From JANRLL01 sp033762715 (GTDB lineage: Bacteria > Pseudomonadota > Alphaproteobacteria > Rickettsiales > SXRF01): a DNA stretch of 64,000 nucleotides. The position numbers and the translations under genes are program-made. The stretch lies in NCBI GenBank assembly GCA_033762715.1, contig JANRLL010000004.1, positions 104,542 to 168,541 of the forward strand, in the 5' to 3' direction. Positions 57,737 to 64,000 of this stretch are shown here, in pieces. A model generated the notes under the pieces. That model worked only from the letters and a program-made list of their open reading frames with translations. It had not been told where the DNA came from and did not search any database. Every line of letters begins with the position of its first letter. The first letter of the stretch is position 1.

Positions 57737-58654
57737 ATGGCAATCCATCCCATCAGTCATACCGCCTGGCTCGTTCTTTTAAGCATGGCAACCTTATCGC
57801 AAGATCCGCGTTATGCGCATCTAGTTGAGCCGGATGATGCCAAACTCTATTTCCAAGCGCTACGCTATTGTGAGCGCCATTTTCTGACCTATCGACTGGT
57901 AAAATGGCTGCTACCGCCACGCATACATTTGAAGCTGATCGAGAGCGCTCTACTCAAAGGCGCGCCGTTGCATTATGTGTTACGCAAAGATTTTATCCGT
58001 CGCCATATAAAAAAGCTCATAGAAGCAGATGAGATTAGCCAGCTGGTTGTGTTGGGTGGAGGGTTTGACGCGCTAGCACTGCATACCGCGCGCCATCAAC
58101 CGCATATCATCTGCTTTGAATTTGATTTAGTCAAAACACAGCGCCATAAAGCCGCGATCGCAACTGAGCATATGGAAACGCTGCCAGATAATTTACATTT
58201 CATGCCGGTTGACTTATCTGAGACGTCTCTTTTTGATGCATTATCATCCTATCCCGCTTTTACGGTTGGCAAGCCCACCGTGTTTGTAGCCGAAGGGCTG
58301 AGTATGTATTTAACGCAAGCGGCGATGGATAGTCTGATACACGATATTCGTAGGCTGTCACCACAAGCAACCATTCTGTTTTCAGCCATCGAACAGGCCA
58401 ATACCAAACAGCATTTATCCTCGGTTGGCGCGCAGGTACAGCAAACCACCATGCGCGTAAGTGGCGAGGCCTTCAGCTGGCATATGCCGATGGCTGAGAT
58501 GGCTGACTATTTAGAGCCACGTGGGTTTACGGTGGTACAAAGCCTGAGCTATGCCGAGTTACAACGCTCGTGGCGCACCGATGCGGAGATGCAGGCGATC
58601 GAACCTTTGGGAGGGGAATATATGGTTGCTGCGCGAAGTAAGGGGCAAGGTTAG
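57737..58654 (+). CDS. Class I SAM-dependent methyltransferase (LCM/PPM family)
   Basis: 305 residues. Glycine-rich SAM loop VVLGGGFDALAL, acidic strand FEFDLVKTQRHKAA, and VFVAEGLSMYL, which match the leucine-carboxyl-methyltransferase-like (TIGR00027/PPM) family. Such enzymes methylate carboxylates or polyketides; the substrate here is unknown. It converges with the cfa gene with a 4-bp overlap. Confidence 0.85.
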   Translation: MAIHPISHTAWLVLLSMATLSQDPRYAHLVEPDDAKLYFQALRYCERHFLTYRLVKWLLPPRIHLKLIESALLKGAPLHYVLRKDFIRRHIKKLIEADEISQLVVLGGGFDALALHTARHQPHIICFEFDLVKTQRHKAAIATEHMETLPDNLHFMPVDLSETSLFDALSSYPAFTVGKPTVFVAEGLSMYLTQAAMDSLIHDIRRLSPQATILFSAIEQANTKQHLSSVGAQVQQTTMRVSGEAFSWHMPMAEMADYLEPRGFTVVQSLSYAELQRSWRTDAEMQAIEPLGGEYMVAARSKGQG

Positions 58655-59769
58655 TAAGTATAGCCGCCAACGATACCGCGTGGCGTCATCACCATTTGCC
58701 AAACTTGCGCACGACGCGCACGGAAGCCCGCTGCGGTGGATTGCAGATAATAGGTCCACATACGGTAGAAGCGTTCGTCATAATTATTTTTGATTTTATT
58801 CCAGCCTTTGATAAAGTTTTCATTCCAGGTCATGAAGGTAGGATGATAGTCAGGCCCCATGTGATACACGTCCTCTACGACGAAATGCCCTTCCATCGGC
58901 TTGAATATTTCCGTCAGCGACGGATAGATCGCGCCAGGGAAGATATAGGTGGTCAGCCATAAGTTGCTATAGTTAGAGACGTTGATGCCGCCCGTTTGTA
59001 GCAAGAGAATGCCATCGTCCTTCAAGCAATTCCGCATGGTCTGCATAAAGGTTGGATAATAATCCAAGCCCACATGTTCTGACATTTCGATAATGGCGAT
59101 GCGGTCAAATTTCTCGGTCACATTGCGATAATCTTGGAAGCGGATTTCAACCGGCAGGCCTGCACAACGCTGCCTAGCAATTTCAATCTGCTCAACTGAA
59201 ACCGAGATACCAACCACTCTAACGCCGTATTTTTCAGCCGCATATTTAGAGAGAGCACCCCAGCCACAGCCCACATCGAGCAGGGTCATGCCAGGTTCGA
59301 GTTTCAATTTGCGACAGATCATATCGAGCTTAGCGATTTGCGCCTCATACAGGCTGCTCGCATTTTGCCAGATGCCACACGTATACATCATCGTGTCATC
59401 AAGCATGACGGTAAATAGGTCATTGCCAATGTCGTAGTGTTTTTTCCCGATGTTATCGGAGCGCTTTATCGAACCATCAGGTAATAGTTTGCCTTTAATC
59501 TTAGCTGCAATATATTTCCAGTTTTTCGCAGTGTATTGGAGCCGATTATCGGTTCTGAACATGCGGAAGAACATACCTTCCAAATCATCACAATCCCACC
59601 AGCCATCCATATAGGATTCGCCAAGACCCATACGTGCTTCCATGAAAGCGCGTTTATAAAATCGCTCATCATGAACACGGATATCGTGAGGGCGAGAGCC
59701 ATTAAACTGAATGTCAACGTCAGCGAGTAAGGGTTCTAACAAAGCCTTATAGCTATTAGACTGACTCAT
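58651..59769 (-). CDS. cfa: Cyclopropane-fatty-acyl-phospholipid synthase
   Basis: 372 residues. Adds a methylene from SAM to double bonds of membrane phospholipid acyl chains. Signatures: HYDIGNDLF, the active-site MMYTCGIWQ (C131), the SAM loop LLDVGCGWG (163-171), YPTFMQTMRNCLKDDGILLLQTGG and FPGAIYPSLTEI. Full length and typical. A conserved C-terminal Y/F-rich segment (FKARRxQVWQMVMTPRG-like) is intact. Confidence 0.96.
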   Translation of the reverse strand: MSQSNSYKALLEPLLADVDIQFNGSRPHDIRVHDERFYKRAFMEARMGLGESYMDGWWDCDDLEGMFFRMFRTDNRLQYTAKNWKYIAAKIKGKLLPDGSIKRSDNIGKKHYDIGNDLFTVMLDDTMMYTCGIWQNASSLYEAQIAKLDMICRKLKLEPGMTLLDVGCGWGALSKYAAEKYGVRVVGISVSVEQIEIARQRCAGLPVEIRFQDYRNVTEKFDRIAIIEMSEHVGLDYYPTFMQTMRNCLKDDGILLLQTGGINVSNYSNLWLTTYIFPGAIYPSLTEIFKPMEGHFVVEDVYHMGPDYHPTFMTWNENFIKGWNKIKNNYDERFYRMWTYYLQSTAAGFRARRAQVWQMVMTPRGIVGGYTY

Positions 59770-59880
59770 GTTTCCTCGTGGTTATTCAAGTGTTTCGCTG
59801 TCGCCTTATAATAGATGCTCCTAACAATTGCTAGAAGATTTTATGTGTCCTTTATTATTAAAGCCGCACCTGTAGTAGTT

Positions 59881-59908
59881 TTGCCACGACTTAGTCAGAA
59901 GATATAAT
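59881..59908 (+). promoter_or_regulatory. Sigma-70-type promoter of the TonB-receptor gene
   Basis: TTGCCA (59881-59886), a 16-bp spacer, then TATAAT (59903-59908), 82 bp upstream of the start codon. The leader is very AT-rich. Confidence 0.65.
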
Positions 59909-59990
59909 AAATACATAAGAATTTAATAAAATTTTAATTAAATCAAACTAAGCAGAAGTCACAGATATTTTATTACTGGGAGAATACGTG

Positions 59991-62006
59991 ATGAAACATT
60001 GGCTTACAACATCTACGCTGGTTGGTTTAGGCGTAGCAATGCAAATGTCACCTGCCTATGCAGCAAAGGAGATTGATCAAGATGCTCTGCTTAACCTGTC
60101 ATTAGAAGAACTTACTAATATTGAAGTAACGTCAGTTTCAAAAAAAGCAGAGAAAGCCAGTGAAGCAGCAGCTGCCATTTACGTAATCACCCAAGATGAT
60201 ATTCATAGAAGCGGTCTAACCAATATTCCCGAATTGTTACGCATGGTGCCAGGTCTGCACGTAGCGCAATCTGGATCACATCAATGGTCAGTCAGTTCAC
60301 GTGGTATGAGCGGTCAGTTTGCTGACACATTATTAGTGTTAATCGATGGGCGCACCGTATATACGCCTCTTTATTCGGGTGTGTACTGGGATATTCAAGA
60401 CACACCGCTACAAGACATTGAGCGTATTGAGGTAATTCGTGGCCCTGGTGCAACGCTCTGGGGTGCAAACGCAGTAAACGGTGTAATCAACATTATCACC
60501 AAATCATCTAAAGACACACAGGGCGGGTATGCATCTACGACAGTAGGTAACTATCTTAATGCCGAAGCTAGCACCCGTTATGGTGCAAAAATTGATGATA
60601 ACAGCTACGTGCGCGCATATGCTAAATATAATGACTATGCCGAAGCAAAAACCATGGCTGATCGTGGTGCTGATGATAACTGGAATAAAGCACAGGCTGG
60701 CTTTCGCACCGATTTACATACCACGGATAATCGCTCATTTACTTTGCAAGGCGATATGTATGATGCCGGTACCAATGGTATCTTGAACCTATTACAACCC
60801 GCAGGTAACACAGTTCCAAATTTTGTACGTGAATCCGATAATGGCGGCAATATTTTAGGTCGCTGGAATGAGAAATTTGCTAAAGATTCTGAGCTTACCG
60901 TCCAAATGTATTACGACTTGGCGATGCGTGAGAATATTGTGTTTGATCACAACATCCAAACGCTTGACTTAGATGCGCAACATGCGTGGTCTGCTATCGA
61001 TCGCCATGAAATCGTATGGGGCATGGGCTATCGCCGCGTAATTACCGATGTGGATAGCAATCCACGTACCGCACTTGGTATTCCTTATTTCAGCATGTCA
61101 CCAAACAACCAAGAACAAAATCTTTATAGTGCGTTCTTCCAAGACAAAATTGCTCTGGTTAAAGATCAGTTCTTCTTAACTCTGGGCTCTAAATTCGAGC
61201 ATAACGACTTTACCGGTATCGAATATCAACCTAGTGCGCGTTTAAGCTGGATTGTAGACGACAGCCAAACGTTATGGAGTTCAATATCACGCTCTGTTCG
61301 CACACCTAATATCGGTGGCACCAGCAACGTACAACAACTCGCCGTAGCGCTTGCGCCTGATACTTTCTATACGCAAGTGGGTAATCCCAACCAAGATTCT
61401 ATCGAGATGGTGGCATACGAATTGGGTTATCGCATTCAGCCCGCGAAAAACTTATCGTTTGACCTATCTACTTTTTATAACGACTACGACAACATGATCA
61501 TCGGTGTCCAAGGCACGCCGTACTTCGTTGGCCCTTACACCATGGTCCCCATATCTCCTGAAAGTCTAGGTAGAGCCCATACTTGGGGCTTTGAAGCGGC
61601 GAGCAAATGGAATCCGGTTAACTGGGCAGAGCTATCTGCAAGCTATACCTTATTGCATATGAAGTTTGAGCAGCCAGATCCGCTCGGCTATAACTTCCGT
61701 GATAGATCGCCAGAGCATCAGTTCAATGTGCGCTCGACTTTCTTTTTGCCACACAACGTAGAATTCACAACCTCTGCTTATTATGTTGACCAATTACAGG
61801 CAATAGACATAAATACAACTAGTGATGTATCTGATTATCTGCGCTTTGATACACGTCTGGCGTGGAAGCCGATGGATAGCTTGGAATTGTCTCTGGTTGG
61901 ACAAAATCTCTTAGATGGCGAACACCAAGAATACTATGGATTCGCTTATCAAAACAGCTCGCAAGTTCCACGCAGCGTCTACGGGAATATTACCTGGAAG
62001 TTCTAA
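59991..62006 (+). CDS. TonB-dependent outer-membrane receptor
   Basis: 671 residues from ATG 59991, chosen because GGGAG lies 8 bp upstream; GTG at 59988 is in frame. A signal peptide ends near AYA-AKE. The plug domain includes 'IEVTSVSKKAEKASEAAAAIYVIT', LLRMVPGLHVAQ, DIERIEVIRGPGATLWGANAVNGVINIITK. The remainder is the beta-barrel, ending YGNITWKF with the C-terminal aromatic needed for assembly. Substrate is unknown. It is followed 3 bp later by the YfiR-like gene and then by a histidine kinase, a sensing arrangement. Confidence 0.93.
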   Translation: MKHWLTTSTLVGLGVAMQMSPAYAAKEIDQDALLNLSLEELTNIEVTSVSKKAEKASEAAAAIYVITQDDIHRSGLTNIPELLRMVPGLHVAQSGSHQWSVSSRGMSGQFADTLLVLIDGRTVYTPLYSGVYWDIQDTPLQDIERIEVIRGPGATLWGANAVNGVINIITKSSKDTQGGYASTTVGNYLNAEASTRYGAKIDDNSYVRAYAKYNDYAEAKTMADRGADDNWNKAQAGFRTDLHTTDNRSFTLQGDMYDAGTNGILNLLQPAGNTVPNFVRESDNGGNILGRWNEKFAKDSELTVQMYYDLAMRENIVFDHNIQTLDLDAQHAWSAIDRHEIVWGMGYRRVITDVDSNPRTALGIPYFSMSPNNQEQNLYSAFFQDKIALVKDQFFLTLGSKFEHNDFTGIEYQPSARLSWIVDDSQTLWSSISRSVRTPNIGGTSNVQQLAVALAPDTFYTQVGNPNQDSIEMVAYELGYRIQPAKNLSFDLSTFYNDYDNMIIGVQGTPYFVGPYTMVPISPESLGRAHTWGFEAASKWNPVNWAELSASYTLLHMKFEQPDPLGYNFRDRSPEHQFNVRSTFFLPHNVEFTTSAYYVDQLQAIDINTTSDVSDYLRFDTRLAWKPMDSLELSLVGQNLLDGEHQEYYGFAYQNSSQVPRSVYGNITWKF

Positions 62007-62009
62007 TTT

Positions 62010-62552
62010 GTGAATATACTGCGTCGTTATTACGCTATTATTGGATTGTTTTTGCTGATTGGCGTGGTTCCATCTGTGCTTCTTGCGCAGGTGGCTCCGC
62101 ATTTGGTTAAAGCTGCCGTTATCAATATGCTTATTAAGAAGATTGATTGGCCTGGCAATAAAGCCAAGGGTAGTCAGTCCACGCTCAATATTTGCATTGT
62201 CGGCGATGACCCGATGTTAAGCGCAAAGGATTTTTTTAAGAAAGCCTCTACGCCTCAATTAAATTATAACGTTATTGAGGAAAGCTCTGCGGCTGCACCG
62301 TTAGATAAATGCCATGTCGTATTTGCTGGCGACTCGCAATCCGATAAAATTGATCAGCTGCTGGCTGCTGTAAAAGGTAAGGGTGTACTGACCATCAGTG
62401 ATGTTAAAGACTTTGCTGAAAAAGGCGGCATCATTGAGTTTACGGTGGTGGATGATAAGATGAAATTTATTATCAACAAAAAAGCCGCTAGTGATGCTGG
62501 CATTAAAGTGCCTGCCGATATTCTACCCATCGCGCTTAAGGTAATAAGCTAA
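62010..62552 (+). CDS. YfiR-like periplasmic protein (DUF4154)
   Basis: 180 residues, GTG start with GGAAG 9 bp upstream. A signal peptide (to about residue 26, LLAQV) precedes the DUF4154 fold: 'KAAVINMLIKKIDWPG', NICIVGDDPML, KCHVVFAGDS and GKGVLTISDVKDFAEKGGIIEFTVVDDKMKFIINKKAA. YfiR in Pseudomonas is a redox-sensitive periplasmic repressor of the CHASE8-containing cyclase YfiN. Two cysteines occur here. Next to a receptor and a CHASE8-like kinase it probably gates that kinase. Confidence 0.9.
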   Translation: MNILRRYYAIIGLFLLIGVVPSVLLAQVAPHLVKAAVINMLIKKIDWPGNKAKGSQSTLNICIVGDDPMLSAKDFFKKASTPQLNYNVIEESSAAAPLDKCHVVFAGDSQSDKIDQLLAAVKGKGVLTISDVKDFAEKGGIIEFTVVDDKMKFIINKKAASDAGIKVPADILPIALKVIS

Positions 62553-62566
62553 AAAGGACGATGCGT

Positions 62567-64000
62567 ATGAAGCTGCTGCAAAATACGTCAATCCGCCAAC
62601 GCCTAACCTACATTATCATGAGCATCAGCTGCGTGTCGGTGCTCATTACGACTTTAGCTATCTCGGTGATTGGTATTTACAGCTTGCGCTCCAACATCAT
62701 CGATGAGTTGATCGTATCGGCTTCCATCGTTGGTTCACGTAACAACGCGGCTTTAAGCTTCGACACCTATGACCAGGCGGAAAGCAACTTAGCCGTATTC
62801 AGTGTAAAGCAGACGATTGTCCAAGCCTGTCTATATGACCGTGAGTCACAGTTTGGCGAGATCATCAACAAGCTGGTCGCGCGTTATGCCAATACGGCCT
62901 ATAGAAATACCAGTGAGTGCCCGACAGATTTATCCGAGCGCGTTATTACCGGTGATATTGGGCGTGACCTTATTCAGCTGATGCGCCCTGTACTCGACGA
63001 AGCTGGCAATACAATTGGTTATATCTATATCGAATCCACCCAGGAGGACATCAACAACTATATCCGCAAACAAGCCAGCATCGCTTTGTCCGTGTCGCTT
63101 GCTGCGTTGATTATCTCCTATCTGCTTGCCATCAATTTCCAGCGCACGATCTCCGATCCTATTTTAGGTTTGGCCGACACCGCGCGGCAATTCTCGATCG
63201 ATAAGGATTATACGATTCGTGCGCCAATCATTGGTGATCCATTGACCGATGGAAGGAACGAGTTGGTGACCTTGACCGGCGCCTTCAATAACATGTTAGA
63301 AGAAATCAATGCGCGTAACGTCGAGCTGCGTAAGCAATATAAAGAATTGGAAAAAGCCAAGGACGCGGCCGAAGCAGCTAACCGCGCTAAGTCTAATTTC
63401 CTAGCCAATATCTCCCATGAATTGCGTACACCCCTTAATGCCATTATCGGCTTCTCATCAATCTTGATGAACCAGCTATTCGGTCCGCTAGGCGATCAAA
63501 AATACATTGAATACTCAAAAGACATCAACGAATCCGGCACGCATTTGCTTGAAATCATCAATGATATTCTCGATCTATCCAAAGCAGAATCCGGCAAGCT
63601 GGCGCTTAACTATGAAGAAGTGCATGTGGGCAAAGCCATCAACAAATGCCTTACCATCATTGCTGAGCGCGCGCAAAAAGCACAAATCGCCATTACGTCT
63701 GATGTGCCCAAAATGCTGCCATCTTTGGTTGCCGATCGCGTACGCTTGATTCAAATTTTCCTGAATATCGTATCGAATGCCGTGAAATTTACGGGTGCAG
63801 GCGGCAGTGTCAATCTCACCGTGCGCACCGAAGAAACAGATACGGGCGGTATTATGTTTAACATATCGATTAAAGATACTGGTATTGGTATGACCAAAGA
63901 AGATATTGAGAAAGCCTTCCAAAGCTTTGGGCAAGTTGATAGTGGTCTGAACCGTAAATATGAGGGCACCGGCCTTGGTCTGCCATTGACCAAAAAGCTG
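62567..64000 (+). CDS. Sensor histidine kinase with CHASE8-like domain (partial, cut by window end)
   Basis: 478 residues visible; the frame stays open to base 64000. ATG 62567 is preferred (AAGGA 8-9 bp upstream) over ATG 62561. Membrane helix 1 (about 14-38), a periplasmic CHASE8-like domain (AALSFDTYDQAESNL...VKQTIVQACLYD...), membrane helix 2 (about 170-190), HAMP (about 193-248), coiled coil, HisKA with phospho-acceptor H284 in NISHELRTPLNAIIGFSS, and HATPase with NIVSNAVKFT, DTGIGM and GTGLGLPLTK. The G2 box is at the very end, so a receiver domain may follow. It forms an operon with YfiR-like and receptor genes, 14 bp after the former. Confidence 0.9.
   Translation, partial: MKLLQNTSIRQRLTYIIMSISCVSVLITTLAISVIGIYSLRSNIIDELIVSASIVGSRNNAALSFDTYDQAESNLAVFSVKQTIVQACLYDRESQFGEIINKLVARYANTAYRNTSECPTDLSERVITGDIGRDLIQLMRPVLDEAGNTIGYIYIESTQEDINNYIRKQASIALSVSLAALIISYLLAINFQRTISDPILGLADTARQFSIDKDYTIRAPIIGDPLTDGRNELVTLTGAFNNMLEEINARNVELRKQYKELEKAKDAAEAANRAKSNFLANISHELRTPLNAIIGFSSILMNQLFGPLGDQKYIEYSKDINESGTHLLEIINDILDLSKAESGKLALNYEEVHVGKAINKCLTIIAERAQKAQIAITSDVPKMLPSLVADRVRLIQIFLNIVSNAVKFTGAGGSVNLTVRTEETDTGGIMFNISIKDTGIGMTKEDIEKAFQSFGQVDSGLNRKYEGTGLGLPLTKKL

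Overview
The window is a chromosomal segment of an alphaproteobacterium. The evidence is a gene-transfer-agent (GTA)-type phage tail cluster, the alphaproteobacterial gene neighbourhood ffh-rpsP-rimM-trmD-rplS-leuC-leuD-leuB-asd, and a short archaeal/rickettsial-subtype valyl-tRNA synthetase. The leucine genes argue against a strongly reduced obligate endosymbiont. A deep-branching host-associated or predatory lineage (Rickettsiales, Holosporales or Micavibrionales relatives) fits, but the sequence alone does not settle the family. No rRNA, tRNA, CRISPR array or insertion sequence was recognised.

Bases 1-24030 hold a GTA/prophage-like structural cluster. In order it has a small phage gene, head-tail connector (g6-like), adaptor (g7-like), tail terminator (g8-like, DUF3168), gp10-like chaperone, DUF2460 distal tail protein (g12), DUF2163 hub (g13), NlpC/P60 peptidase (g14) and the giant TIM-barrel hub (g15). 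A fibre module (DUF2793, BppU-like, 1201-residue fibre), a nucleotidyltransferase-like gene, a sulfotransferase-like gene and a holin/endolysin cassette follow. The expected tail-tube gene (g9) is absent between g8 and g10. No normal tape-measure gene is seen: about 8.5 kb of unrelated genes (two membrane-anchored proteins on the minus strand, a small protein and four large unknown proteins) sit between g10 and g12.

Bases 24030-26560 carry two lineage-specific genes, a helical/coil protein and a ParB-fold-like protein, with a strong terminator between them. Bases 26250-53550 are the housekeeping backbone, mostly on the minus strand: valS, asd, leuB, leuD, leuC, rplS, trmD, rimM, rpsP and ffh. 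At nearly every junction it is interrupted by lineage-specific genes, several very large (1288, 775 and 718 residues) and some paralogous to one another. Bases 53650-56808 add two more such genes. Bases 56805-59769 encode a thioredoxin-like ferredoxin, a YggT protein, a class I methyltransferase and cyclopropane-fatty-acid synthase. Bases 59991-64000 encode a TonB-dependent receptor, a YfiR-like periplasmic protein and a CHASE8-like histidine kinase cut by the window end, a probable envelope-sensing unit.

The most striking pattern is regulatory. Upstream of at least seven of the lineage-specific genes or operons, scattered through both the GTA region and the housekeeping block, lie direct repeats of TCAT/TCAC spaced exactly 11 bp. 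They closely resemble the PhoB (Pho box) consensus. Three promoters carry four half-sites in perfect 11-bp register, and in five the last repeat stands at the same distance from a -10-like element. I infer a phosphate-responsive (or other OmpR/PhoB-family) regulon that unites otherwise unannotated large proteins. These include an EreA/ChaN-like domain protein, paired-membrane-helix 'PLIG' proteins, a ParB-fold protein and a possible PIN-domain protein. This regulon is the best candidate here for an undescribed system.
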